From: a virus
DNA length: 23,104 bases
Strand: one strand, 5' to 3'
Virus record (IMG/VR): IMGVR_UViG_3300020201_000441
Span: 1 to 23,104 of that record
Shown: in pieces, positions 1 through 7,078 of the stretch
Numbering within the stretch: position 1 is the stretch's first letter
How the letters are laid out: each line of letters starts with the position of its first letter
Program-made: the position numbers and the translations under genes
The notes under the pieces: model-generated
What the model was told of the DNA's origin: nothing
Seen by the model: only the letters and a program-made list of their open reading frames with translations
Database searches by the model: none

Positions 1-381
1 GCCACTAACCAATTGTCTGGCTTACAGATGCAACAAGGACGTGACCAGAGTCAGGTGACCCAGGCGTTAGGTAATGCGCAAATGTCAGCTTATGGTGCAA
101 TCGGAGATGCTAGAGCGAACAGCCTCTATCAACAAGGAAACTTGTATGCAGATGCGGCTAAGTATAACACCGGCTTAATTAACAGTGTTCTTGAGAGTAG
201 TAAAGATAGGGATGCTGCAGCTGCCAATCAGCAAACGGCAAGTGCTCCTGGCATGCAGAACGCACAGCTAGGTCAGCAACAATTTCAATATCAGGTGTTT
301 CAAAACCAACAGGGCGGCCAAGCTTATCAGGCAGGTAGAAACGCTGGTTCGAAAACTAACCAATACGGCATGAGGGTTTAA
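1..381 (+). CDS. Partial virion-associated protein (C-terminal part)
   Basis: The frame is open to the left window edge, so the gene begins upstream; about 126 residues are visible before TAA. The sequence is rich in Gln, Ala, Asn and Gly (repeated QQG/QQ runs), predicted mostly helical, with no cysteine, no catalytic motif and no membrane segment. It sits 2 nt before the next rightward gene, and the two following genes look like phage internal virion or DNA-ejection proteins, so I infer a virion role such as a small internal or ejection protein. This rests on composition and position only; I do not recognise the family. A TTG or ATG inside the visible part could be taken for a start, but the open frame upstream makes truncation more likely. 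Confidence 0.6.
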   Translation, partial: ATNQLSGLQMQQGRDQSQVTQALGNAQMSAYGAIGDARANSLYQQGNLYADAAKYNTGLINSVLESSKDRDAAAANQQTASAPGMQNAQLGQQQFQYQVFQNQQGGQAYQAGRNAGSKTNQYGMRV

Positions 382-383
382 TT

Positions 384-1958
384 ATGGCACAATACGGAAT
401 CACTGCTGAGGCTCTCCCTAAGGGAGGGGCTCCTGTAGATCAACGGTCATTTGGAACACCTACAGCTGAGGTAGCTCCTCTTACTCCAACTGCTCCAACT
501 TTCGTGCCAGGGGTTGGCATGCTAGGGGCAGACCTTGGAGGTATGGTTAAAGGAGACCAAGCTGCTCAAGATTTCAGACTTAAGGATGCAGAGAATGTAA
601 GAGCTGACCAGAAACTTGGTATGGATAAAGTTGAATTGGGCATGAAGTCGGACTACTTAGCTATTGCACAAGAAGACCTAGGCATCAGGAAAGAAGACCT
701 TAAGATTAGACAAACCCAGAGTAGCATGGAAGTTGCGACATTCAAGAATGCTCAAGAGAAATTTGATTGGGAACGCACCGCACACACTAAGCAACAAGAA
801 TTAACTGCGGGCATGGAGAATGCTTCTCGAGAGAATGGGTATACAGGTGTTATTGACTTCTTAAAGACACGCAACCCTGTGATGGCTATTCAATTCCACG
901 CAGCTAAGCTACAATTAGACAACTCCATCATGTCAAACGAAGTGATGCAAGTTAAGACAAAGAATGAATCTAGTCAAGCAATGTTTGATAGTTATGCTGT
1001 GTTAGGTAAGATGGGAAGCTCCTTAATGGCAGCTGCTCCAGAAGACCGTGAGACTATGTATCAGCAGATATTGCCGATGGTGAGGAAGGTTGTGCCTGAT
1101 GCTCCTGACAATATAGAAGAAGCTACACCTATGTTTCTATTGGGAATTTCTCAAGCAACTCCTGCGAATCAGCTTGCATCAATGAATGTGAATACACAAA
1201 AGTCTGTGTCAAAGTCAGGTAAGCTATATGATGACCTTTCTAGGGCAAAGACTGCTGGAGATGCTGGAAAAGTTGACTTCATCACCAAAGCAATACAAGC
1301 AGAAAGTGAAAAGTTTCAGGACATAACTATAAATAAAACTAAAGTTGAGCTTAGTCAATCTAAGACTAAAATGGATGCGACAATGAAAGTGAGCGCAGCA
1401 CTGGCTAGCGTTAGTAAACCGTTTACGGAGAACATGGAGAACTTCAAGAAAGTTAAACTTAACTTAGAACTCTTAGCAGCAGACCCGAACAACGGCACTG
1501 CAATGGCTCAGCTTAAGTATGGGGTGGTTAGATTGTCAGAAAAAGGACCTCTAACTAAAGATGACTTGGACAGAACTTCCGGGGTGGCTGGGTATAATAA
1601 CTATTCGAAACAGGTGGAAAGCTTCTTCACTGGAGATAACATCACCTTAATACCTAAAGAAATAGCTCAAGTGCGGGCTATGAGTGAAGTGTACATGAAA
1701 GATTTTAGACAGCAACAGGTTGATAGAGAGCAGTCTTATCAAAAAATGACTTCTTCCCCTAGCTTCAACGGCCTAGTGGATTGGAAGGATGTGCCAAAGC
1801 CTTCTGAAATCTATGACAAGATGACAGCGCCTGCCAAACAAGCTTCTCAAGAAGATATCCAGGCTGCTATGTCTGACCCTCAAGCTAGACAGGAATTTAT
1901 TGACTACTTTGGAGAAGACCAACTACCTAAGCAAGCACCTCAAACACCTCAACAATAA
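384..1958 (+). CDS. Putative internal virion / DNA-ejection protein
   Basis: A 524-aa protein starting 2 nt after the previous stop, with a GAGGG ribosome binding site ahead of ATG. The N-terminal 50 residues are Pro/Thr/Ala-rich and probably disordered. Residues about 55-150 form a long charged, Gln-rich helical stretch with coiled-coil character (repeats such as LGIRKEDLKIRQ). The remainder is helical and hydrophilic with no enzyme motif or membrane segment, and the C-terminus ends in a Gln/Pro tail. Long helical, Gln/Ala-rich proteins encoded just before a large glycine-rich protein are typical of podoviral internal core or ejection proteins that enter the host envelope with the DNA. That assignment is an inference from architecture and order, since no specific homologue was recognised. 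Confidence 0.6.
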   Translation: MAQYGITAEALPKGGAPVDQRSFGTPTAEVAPLTPTAPTFVPGVGMLGADLGGMVKGDQAAQDFRLKDAENVRADQKLGMDKVELGMKSDYLAIAQEDLGIRKEDLKIRQTQSSMEVATFKNAQEKFDWERTAHTKQQELTAGMENASRENGYTGVIDFLKTRNPVMAIQFHAAKLQLDNSIMSNEVMQVKTKNESSQAMFDSYAVLGKMGSSLMAAAPEDRETMYQQILPMVRKVVPDAPDNIEEATPMFLLGISQATPANQLASMNVNTQKSVSKSGKLYDDLSRAKTAGDAGKVDFITKAIQAESEKFQDITINKTKVELSQSKTKMDATMKVSAALASVSKPFTENMENFKKVKLNLELLAADPNNGTAMAQLKYGVVRLSEKGPLTKDDLDRTSGVAGYNNYSKQVESFFTGDNITLIPKEIAQVRAMSEVYMKDFRQQQVDREQSYQKMTSSPSFNGLVDWKDVPKPSEIYDKMTAPAKQASQEDIQAAMSDPQARQEFIDYFGEDQLPKQAPQTPQQ

Positions 1959-1969
1959 AGGACATCTAT

Positions 1970-3910
1970 ATGACAAACAGATTCGCTGCTAAATATGACG
2001 CTCCTGCTGAGGGGGCTACGTCTGCCTCTCAAGGGGAGGCTGCGCCTCCTGCTAACAGGTTTGCTGCTAAATATGAGGCTCCTCAAGAAGGAGCTGCGCC
2101 TGCTGCTGCCCCTGCCATCCAGCCTCCTCCTAGTACGGGCAATTCTTTTATGGATGGTGTAGAGCATTTCAATCGGCAGTTTGAGAGAATGGCACTAGGA
2201 ATTCAAGACAAGGTGTTACAAGGTATTGGAATGCTGCCTGGGGCAGAAGCCGGGGCAAACAAGGCACGTAACGCTCTTGCCACTTATAATCACATGCAAG
2301 AAAGAAGTGCTGCAGAGGCTGCTGCTCGTAGTCCTAAGTCGGCAATGGCCGGTTCAGTGTTAGGTGCCATAGGCACTGTAGCAGCATATGGAGGAGCCTC
2401 TCCTGTTGCGGCCGCTTCGTTGCCTTTTAAAATGGCGGTGGGTGCTGGGGTAGGTGCAGGTCAGGGATATGCAGATTATGCTGATACAGAAGGTGAGAGA
2501 ATACAGAAAGGAGTTATAGGAGGAGTGGTGGGAGGAGCTGTTCCGGTTATTGCTAAAGGACTTAAGGCTGGCTACGACTCATTGAAAGCAGGAGAAACTT
2601 CTGGAATTGTACAGAAAATATTTTCTCCTAAGAAGGCTGCATTGAAAGATGTTGCGTACAGAATGGGAACTGTTGTAGACGACTCTCCTGAAGCATTGGC
2701 TGCTGCTGCGGCTCCTGCAGAACGCTTAGGCATCAACACACTAACCCCCGGTCAAGTGGCAATGGGGAGTGTTGACGATGCAGGGTCAAAAACATCATTC
2801 GCTACAGGTGCTGACCAGCTGCGTGCCAAAGAGCTCAGTTTACAGGGCAGCGATGTAGTTAAAAGAGCTATGGTGCAGAATGACAAAGCCTCTCTAGGTA
2901 AGACGTCTGCTTACGTTAATGACACTATAGAAGCAATGGCTCCTCAGAATGCCAAAGGGATTCAGAAGGAAGCTTTCCAGAAGTTGAACACGGAGTTTGT
3001 CACGTCTACAGGTGAGATTACGGAGGATGCGAGCAAGAGTGGAGTGTTAGATATTATAAAAAACAACTCTGTGTTAGCTAACAAGTGGAAAGAAGTGAAG
3101 GGAGCCAGTAGTAAACAGGTGAAAGAACTTCCTGATAATAGCTTAGGTCAGTTGCATGCTATGAGGGCGTCTATTGATCACGACATTAAAGCTGCTTCTT
3201 CAACCAAGTTGAAAGCTGCAGATAAGCCATTGTCTAGGGACGTCATGATGAGCTTGAAAGAAGCTAAAGCTGAGCTGGATGGTGTGTTGAAACAAAGTAG
3301 TACATTTGAAAGTGCAATGAAAGTTACACAGCAGATTAAGATTAAGGAAGGTTATCAAGAACTATTGGCCAAAGCCCCCAACCCTTACGGAACCAAGCTG
3401 CCAACATTCGATAGTGTACATAAGACATTATTTGGAAGTCCTCAGAAAGTGGAGGATTTTTTGAAGAACGTAGGTGCTACAGGAGGTAATGTTAAGCAAG
3501 CTGAGGATATTATAGCGGTGTCTGGGCAGCTTTATAAGAGTACGCTGGCGCGTGTTGCTAAGCGTATTGGTCAGGATGATGCTGGAGTGTTTCAAGCGTA
3601 TGGTTCCACTGCAGGGATGGTTAGTAAAGCAATATCTTCCATCACCACCAGTAGGTACGCTACGGCGTTAACGGAGTTGACGTTGAGTGGAGGGAAATGG
3701 AAAGAGGAAGTGGCTAAAGTGTTAGCTGCTAAAGGTGCTAAACAAGTGAAGGGTTGGACATCTCTAATCTTAGAGGCTTCCATGCCCTCTCAACCCCTTA
3801 GAAATAGCATCAAGAACGCCGCAATTTTAGGAGTGAGTAGGGGTTCAATCTCAGGAAGCTCTAAATTTGTCGCAACCGATGAGGTAAGGAAGAAGTATGG
3901 AATACAATAG
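1970..3910 (+). CDS. Putative DNA-ejection / internal virion protein with membrane-active segment
   Basis: A 646-aa protein whose ATG follows an AAAGGACA ribosome binding site, 11 nt after the previous stop. The N-terminus carries a near-perfect tandem motif, NRFAAKYDAP (about residues 3-12) and NRFAAKYEAP (about 29-38), separated by Ala/Pro/Glu linker. Similar short repeated motifs are known in podoviral internal proteins. Residues about 125-205 are rich in Gly, Ala and Val, with segments such as VLGAIGTVAAYGG and GVIGGVVGGAVPVI that could insert in membranes, as in proteins that form an ejection conduit. The rest is helical and charged. It is the last gene of the visible rightward virion block and ends 5 nt from the convergent zinc ribbon gene. 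I see no lysozyme or transglycosylase catalytic motif in it. Confidence 0.6.
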   Translation: MTNRFAAKYDAPAEGATSASQGEAAPPANRFAAKYEAPQEGAAPAAAPAIQPPPSTGNSFMDGVEHFNRQFERMALGIQDKVLQGIGMLPGAEAGANKARNALATYNHMQERSAAEAAARSPKSAMAGSVLGAIGTVAAYGGASPVAAASLPFKMAVGAGVGAGQGYADYADTEGERIQKGVIGGVVGGAVPVIAKGLKAGYDSLKAGETSGIVQKIFSPKKAALKDVAYRMGTVVDDSPEALAAAAAPAERLGINTLTPGQVAMGSVDDAGSKTSFATGADQLRAKELSLQGSDVVKRAMVQNDKASLGKTSAYVNDTIEAMAPQNAKGIQKEAFQKLNTEFVTSTGEITEDASKSGVLDIIKNNSVLANKWKEVKGASSKQVKELPDNSLGQLHAMRASIDHDIKAASSTKLKAADKPLSRDVMMSLKEAKAELDGVLKQSSTFESAMKVTQQIKIKEGYQELLAKAPNPYGTKLPTFDSVHKTLFGSPQKVEDFLKNVGATGGNVKQAEDIIAVSGQLYKSTLARVAKRIGQDDAGVFQAYGSTAGMVSKAISSITTSRYATALTELTLSGGKWKEEVAKVLAAKGAKQVKGWTSLILEASMPSQPLRNSIKNAAILGVSRGSISGSSKFVATDEVRKKYGIQ

Positions 3911-3915
3911 GTGAG

Positions 3916-4092
3916 CTATATGGAAGGTTTGTAAAAGCCTTCTCCCTTTAATACAAAGGCTCCTCCACTCATCACTTTATGTATGGAAGGGGAGCTACAA
4001 GAAGGACACATTGTAGGTGCTGGGGAGTTCCATCTTTCTAGCACTTCCATAGAATGAAGGCATTTGCTGCATAAGTATTGTCTGATTGGCAT
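3916..4092 (-). CDS. FmdB-like small zinc ribbon protein
   Basis: A 58-aa leftward gene in what looks like an intergenic gap. It begins MPIRQYLCSKC and has two CxxC knuckles (Cys8/Cys11 and Cys29/Cys32), followed by a Ser-Gly-Gly and LKGEGFY tail. This matches the FmdB putative regulatory zinc ribbon family (MPxYxYxCxxC, then CPxC, then a conserved GxGFY/W end) in length, order and spacing. An AGGAGA ribosome binding site lies 8 nt before the ATG. The gene is the first coding sequence downstream of structured RNA copy 1 and its consensus promoter, starting about 22 nt after the conserved RNA block, so that RNA may be its 5' leader. It converges with the virion gene on the other strand. The function of FmdB-like ribbons is poorly known; a nucleic-acid or protein binding role is inferred. 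Confidence 0.85.
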   Translation of the reverse strand: MPIRQYLCSKCLHSMEVLERWNSPAPTMCPSCSSPSIHKVMSGGAFVLKGEGFYKPSI

Positions 4093-4113
4093 TTCTATGT
4101 TCTCCTGTTATTT

Positions 4114-4341
4114 GCGGGATAGCCCACAAGCCCTATTCTGTTAGCTTAACAGGGCAGTGGTTATATATATAGGAACACGCGGCAGTGGCTTGTAAGAAAC
4201 CGTTGCCGTATTCCCCTACATAACGCTACGCGTTCTTCCGGGGAATATTATATGAAGAGGGTTTAACATGCTACTACTTAGTAGTCTTCATAGTAACTAT
4301 ATAGTTAATTCCCTTTAGTTGTAGTTCAAATGAAACCCTTA
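4114..4341 (-). ncRNA. Structured phage RNA, copy 1
   Basis: A leftward region of about 228 nt from the predicted start site of a perfect sigma70 promoter to the last conserved base. It is homologous to 20246-20474. The first 80 nt counted from the -35 box are identical in both copies, as are 39 nt at 4209-4247. That 39-nt block folds as an 8-bp stem (TATTCCCC with GGGGAATA), an asymmetric-looking 5x5 internal loop (GGAAG/ATGTA) and an inner 5-bp stem AACGC/GCGTT with a GTA loop. Further stems here are CGGCA (4208-4204) with TGCCG (4184-4180), enclosing GGTTT/AAGCC with a CTTAC loop; GGGTTT with AAACCC near the 5' end; and CCAC/GTGG plus GCCC/GGGC near the 3' end. No conserved reading frame spans both copies. 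It may be a leader of the FmdB-like gene or an independent RNA. I do not recognise a known family. Confidence 0.75.
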
Positions 4342-4375
4342 GTGGCATTATATCAGTGGTTTTAGAGTGTGTCAA
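4296..4375 (-). repeat. 80-nt perfect inverted repeat, left copy
   Basis: Reading leftward from the -35 box at 4375, these 80 nt are identical to 20212-20291 read rightward. They contain the whole promoter and the first roughly 45 transcribed nucleotides, including a self-complementary AACTATATAGTT partly inside the repeat. Weaker similarity continues to 4114. Confidence 0.95.
4347..4375 (-). promoter_or_regulatory. Consensus sigma70 promoter for RNA copy 1
   Basis: On the minus strand: TTGACA (4375-4370), a 17-nt spacer, and TATAAT (4352-4347), with TGA directly before the -10, which makes an extended -10. All twelve hexamer bases match consensus. The sequence is identical to the copy 2 promoter. 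Confidence 0.92.
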
Positions 4376-4510
4376 TAGAAAACAGCTAAAAATGCAAAAA
4401 TAAATACAAGCCGAAGGCTGTCCATATTCCTACCCCTTTAGGGATGTATAGGAGCTACCTTCTTCGTTCAACCATGAAGCTCACAGGGGCTTTAACATAG
4501 GGAAACAAAC

Positions 4511-5077
4511 ATGGCAAAAGACATGAGTAAAGCAGGGCTGTCTGAGTTGGCAGCATACGAAGCGATTTCTACAGTTTCTTATCTCGATAGTGCTGGTGTG
4601 AAGACGATTGGACTAGGCTCCACCGTGAGCGACATTCCAGACATTGGCACTTGGGCGTGGACTAAAGAGATAACGATTAAAGAAGCGTGCGACATATATG
4701 TGAAGGGATTACGGAAATATATAAAAGGCGTAAACGAAGCTTTGAAGGTGGAAGTGACACAAGCTCAATTCGACGCACTAGTGTGCTTCTGCTACAACGT
4801 CGGGGTAGGAGGCATGAAAGCAAGCTCTCTACTGCGATATGTGAACGCAAAGGGTAGTGAGTTACAGATTAGAACAGGGTTTAGGATGTGGAATAAAATT
4901 ACAGTGGGTGGAAAGAAGGTGGTTAGCAAAGGATTGGACAACAGAAGGAACGCAGAAGCTGATTTATTTATTTTAGGGAAGTACAAAGGAAGTCCTATAC
5001 TTCACTTTCCTGTAAATGCTGCACATAAGCCTGTCTACGCTAAAGGAAAGTCCATATCTCTACTATCCTACCTCTAA
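4511..5077 (+). CDS. Endolysin, T4-type lysozyme (glycoside hydrolase 24)
   Basis: A 188-aa enzyme expected to cleave the MurNAc-GlcNAc bond of peptidoglycan during lysis. The N-terminal region has the GH24 catalytic triad with the expected spacing: Glu17, Asp26 and Thr32 in YEAI...YLDSAG.KTIGLG, the same 9- and 6-residue steps as T4 lysozyme. QAQFDALVCFCYNVG (about residues 84-98) and NRRNAEADLF (about 144-153) match the conserved helices of the family. There is no signal peptide or N-terminal SAR segment, so export probably needs a holin. Its 135-nt upstream stretch (4376-4510) holds short hairpins and an AGGGAAAC ribosome binding site but no clear promoter. It is probably transcribed with late genes from the left, across the antisense RNA copy 1 and zinc ribbon gene. 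Confidence 0.93.
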   Translation: MAKDMSKAGLSELAAYEAISTVSYLDSAGVKTIGLGSTVSDIPDIGTWAWTKEITIKEACDIYVKGLRKYIKGVNEALKVEVTQAQFDALVCFCYNVGVGGMKASSLLRYVNAKGSELQIRTGFRMWNKITVGGKKVVSKGLDNRRNAEADLFILGKYKGSPILHFPVNAAHKPVYAKGKSISLLSYL

Positions 5078-5083
5078 AGAAGA

Positions 5084-5101
5084 AAGCCCCGTGAGGGGCT
5101 T
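5084..5101. terminator. Bidirectional intrinsic terminator
   Basis: A 7-bp stem AAGCCCC/GGGGCTT with a four-base GTGA loop, 6 nt after the endolysin stop. The T-rich tract is better on the minus strand (TTTCTTCTTT), so it probably also ends the leftward envelope operon. It separates convergent transcription units. Confidence 0.8.
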
Positions 5102-5138
5102 CTATGGGGCGTACATGGATATGTTAAGGAATTGCAAG

Positions 5139-5207
5139 TTAGTCCTCTTCCCATACACACCACCCGAACACAGCCGCTACTACCACTATTACTAAAATCG
5201 TCAACAT
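5139..5207 (-). CDS. 22-aa hydrophobic membrane peptide
   Basis: A tiny leftward gene, MLTILVIVVVAAVFGWCVWEED, too short for usual gene callers. It is almost entirely one membrane-spanning helix ending in an acidic tail. Its ATG directly follows the TAA of the 36-aa gene upstream, with a GGGGGAA ribosome binding site 4-5 nt away, so translation is likely coupled. It is the last gene before the terminator. A role in lysis, holin control or envelope modification is possible but not shown. Confidence 0.5.
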   Translation of the reverse strand: MLTILVIVVVAAVFGWCVWEED

Positions 5208-5318
5208 TTACTTCCCCCAGTTAGTTTTAATATGTGATATTACAGCCTTGGCAGCAATAAGTAATATAACCACCATAACTACTACCGCCCCTATGCCCAC
5301 TTCTACAGTTGAAATCAT
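5208..5318 (-). CDS. 36-aa single-pass membrane peptide
   Basis: A leftward gene with an AGGAG ribosome binding site 7 nt before the chosen ATG; an adjacent upstream ATG would add one residue. After a short N-terminus (MISTVEVG) there is a hydrophobic run of Val, Ile and Leu of about 20 residues, then a basic end, HIKTNWGK, suggesting one membrane helix with a cytoplasmic basic C-terminus. It lies 16 nt downstream of the SbmA-like gene and its stop abuts the next ATG. The function is unknown. Position next to the endolysin makes a holin-like or transporter-accessory role worth considering. Confidence 0.55.
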   Translation of the reverse strand: MISTVEVGIGAVVVMVVILLIAAKAVISHIKTNWGK

Positions 5319-5334
5319 CATATCTCTCCTCAAG

Positions 5335-6153
5335 TTAAATTACGTCTATCTCTTTCAACCTCTTCCTACACGCCAGTAGCTTATTTAACATTCCAAAACT
5401 ACTCATTCCATAACTTAGATTGTCTAGCACTGTGGAGGCAGTTGAGTTGAACCTCATCAGTAGTCCAATAGGCATCGCTGTAGCGAAATACACAGGAGCT
5501 ATGATAATGAATGGTACAATAACTCCCACCTGACTCAAGAACGCTTGAGTGTAGCTAAGGTGTTTCTGCTTTCTAGCCATTCCAAACAGCACTTTAATAC
5601 AATGGTCAAAATTGGAAGGTGTCAACTCTGACCTATAAGAGGCCTCTGCCTGCTGGGTTGCGTAGTTCATCTTAATAAGAGGCTTAGCCACCCACCCACT
5701 TATCAATGTAGCCACTGCACCATAAACCACTAGAATGATTAGATAGCTCCAGCTAAACGATATAAGTAGGGATATGCTAAACGCTATTATGTATACCGCC
5801 GCTTTTGCCCATCCAAAGCCGAGCTGCAACACTAGGTCAGGGTAAGAGTAACAATCTTCTTGAATTCTCTGAGAAGTGTTCAACACCTCATCCCCCAACT
5901 TAAGAGCAAGTGCCTTAGTATTGAGCTTCTCTCTCCATTTAATTGCAGAGATAGTGAGCAAATACCCTGACATCCCTGATACGAAACATATAAGGAGTGC
6001 CGCTCCTGTAAACCAATACAACATGTTAATAAATTCTGAATATTGATGAGCACTAACAGCCTGCCAAAAGCTTTCCCTCCAGAAAGTTAGATATAGAGCA
6101 AGTCCAATCTCAGCTACCCCTACCACCCCTAACAACGCTATATATTTTTTCAT
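5335..6153 (-). CDS. SbmA/BacA-like inner-membrane peptide transporter homologue
   Basis: A 272-aa polytopic protein. Hydrophobic segments lie near residues 5-23, 44-66, 113-133, 136-157 and 206-226. It carries family hallmarks of SbmA/BacA (ABC-transporter-like membrane domain lacking an ATPase): SQRIQED (94-100) after a KWREKLN segment, EASYRSEL (170-177), the late APVYFATAMPIGLLM segment (219-233), and an Arg-Leu ending (RKRLKEI). In E. coli, SbmA takes up proline-rich peptides, microcin B17 and bleomycin using the proton gradient. The phage version is about 130 residues shorter than E. coli SbmA (about 406 aa), mainly at the N-terminus, so transport activity cannot be assumed. It starts at an AAGGGGAAAC ribosome binding site, 11 nt after a 59-aa membrane protein gene, in an envelope-related cluster. 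I see no Walker motifs. Confidence 0.8.
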   Translation of the reverse strand: MKKYIALLGVVGVAEIGLALYLTFWRESFWQAVSAHQYSEFINMLYWFTGAALLICFVSGMSGYLLTISAIKWREKLNTKALALKLGDEVLNTSQRIQEDCYSYPDLVLQLGFGWAKAAVYIIAFSISLLISFSWSYLIILVVYGAVATLISGWVAKPLIKMNYATQQAEASYRSELTPSNFDHCIKVLFGMARKQKHLSYTQAFLSQVGVIVPFIIIAPVYFATAMPIGLLMRFNSTASTVLDNLSYGMSSFGMLNKLLACRKRLKEIDVI

Positions 6154-6164
6154 TTTGTTTCCCC

Positions 6165-6344
6165 TTACTTCTTCACTGTCTTCAATCCGTAGGCTGTGTC
6201 ATCAATCCCTCTCAGCGCTGTAGGCAACCTCTCGCTAGTCTCGAAAGCGTCATGCACTACCTCAACTCCCTTCACTACTACAAAGCTAACTACAGCCAAT
6301 AACAACATAGTGAGAAAGGTGTTTCTAGCATGTATCATCATCAT
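6165..6344 (-). CDS. 59-aa single-pass membrane protein
   Basis: A leftward gene beginning with three ATG codons; the first follows AAAGGGGAAC with good spacing. The N-terminus (MMMIHARNTF) is followed by a hydrophobic helix (LTMLLLAVVSFVVV), then a charged, soluble tail of about 35 residues rich in Glu, Asp, Arg and Thr. The tail ends VKK at a TAA that overlaps the next gene's GGGG ribosome binding region. The type is a signal anchor, with topology uncertain. An open frame on the opposite strand (6196-6411) is a shadow. The function is unknown. It lies directly upstream of the SbmA-like gene, so co-expression is likely. Confidence 0.75.
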   Translation of the reverse strand: MMMIHARNTFLTMLLLAVVSFVVVKGVEVVHDAFETSERLPTALRGIDDTAYGLKTVKK

Positions 6345-6375
6345 TTTTGTTCCCCTTTGTTTATGTCTTAGTTTA

Positions 6376-6404
6376 ACTATAGACTATTGTTTATCAAATC
6401 ACAA
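6376..6404 (-). promoter_or_regulatory. Possible sigma70 promoter for the 59-aa gene
   Basis: Minus strand TTGTGA (6404-6399), 17-nt spacer, TATAGT (6381-6376). The match is 4/6 and 5/6. It overlaps the end of the hemolysin III-like gene and lies about 32 nt before the next start. Confidence 0.4.
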
Positions 6405-7020
6405 GCATTAATGCTACAAAGTTACAGGCACTACCTAGTAGAACTGCTATGTGCCACACGAAATGGCTGTACATAACCCTAGAGGATAGGTAGGCCACAA
6501 CCCCTAAGGAGTAACACATGCCCCCCGCAAGGATGAAGCTAGAGGGTAAGCCAGTGACGTAGGGCGCAGCCATCATCATCACTAACCACCCAAATGCTAC
6601 ATAGCTCAATGCGAACGAAATTAGATGAGCGTGCCGGAAGTAAATTTTAAACACCACCCCAAGAAGTGCTAGGGCGAAGATGGTAGATATGAATATGTAT
6701 ATAGTGAGAGAAGGAGGGGCAACAATCAGGAAGGAGCCTGCAGTGGAGGCAATTAGAATGTATATTGAAGAACAATCAAGGACGTAGAATATTGATTTTA
6801 ATTTAGCGTTGCCTGCACTGTGATAGAGCGTAGAGCTGGCATAGGTTAACATGGAAGACACACAAAATAGCATTCCAGCAAGCATCTCAGTAGGAGACGT
6901 AGCATAGAGGTAGACGAGGGAAGCAGCTATCATACTGCCTCCAAGTCCGATTACGTGAGATGTGACATTCAGCTCTTCTTCTCTCTCGGTTTCTCGAGTG
7001 TTTTTCTTGAGGGTGAACAT
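6394..7020 (-). CDS. Hemolysin III / PAQR-family seven-helix membrane protein
   Basis: A 208-aa protein with about seven hydrophobic segments. It has the metal-binding signature of the HlyIII/PAQR/ceramidase-like superfamily: EELNVTSH near the N-terminus (Glu16, Asn18, His22), STLYHS (Ser63 to His67), Asp82 in LDCSSIYILI, and a C-terminal HFVWH (His186, His190). Together Ser/His/Asp/His/His matches the expected zinc site. Bacterial members (YqfA, hemolysin III) are inner-membrane proteins with poorly defined roles in membrane-lipid homeostasis or, in some reports, cytolysis. Length is close to the bacterial norm. ATG follows AAAGGAGAGATGTC and a nearby TTGACA promoter. Finding it in a phage envelope block is unusual. 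A catalytic role (hydrolase on lipids) is inferred from the family only. Confidence 0.88.
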   Translation of the reverse strand: MFTLKKNTRETEREEELNVTSHVIGLGGSMIAASLVYLYATSPTEMLAGMLFCVSSMLTYASSTLYHSAGNAKLKSIFYVLDCSSIYILIASTAGSFLIVAPPSLTIYIFISTIFALALLGVVFKIYFRHAHLISFALSYVAFGWLVMMMAAPYVTGLPSSFILAGGMCYSLGVVAYLSSRVMYSHFVWHIAVLLGSACNFVALMLVI

Positions 7021-7050
7021 GACATCTCTCCTTTAGTCTCTTATACCTTA

Positions 7051-7078
7051 ACTATAATATAAGGATGTATAATGTCAA
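7051..7078 (-). promoter_or_regulatory. Sigma70 promoter for hemolysin III-like gene
   Basis: Minus strand TTGACA (7078-7073), 16-nt spacer, TATAGT (7056-7051), about 30 nt before the gene start. It lies inside the 3' end of the 45-aa gene. Confidence 0.7.

Noticed and set aside
1949-2167. Leftward 72-aa Arg/Ser-rich frame opposite the large virion gene
   Set aside because: Composition is that of a mirror of Ala/Pro/Glu codons; no start site; the virion gene clearly uses the other strand.
6196-6411. Rightward 71-aa frame over the 59-aa leftward gene
   Set aside because: No ribosome binding site; the opposite strand has a signal-anchor protein with a good site and operon fit.
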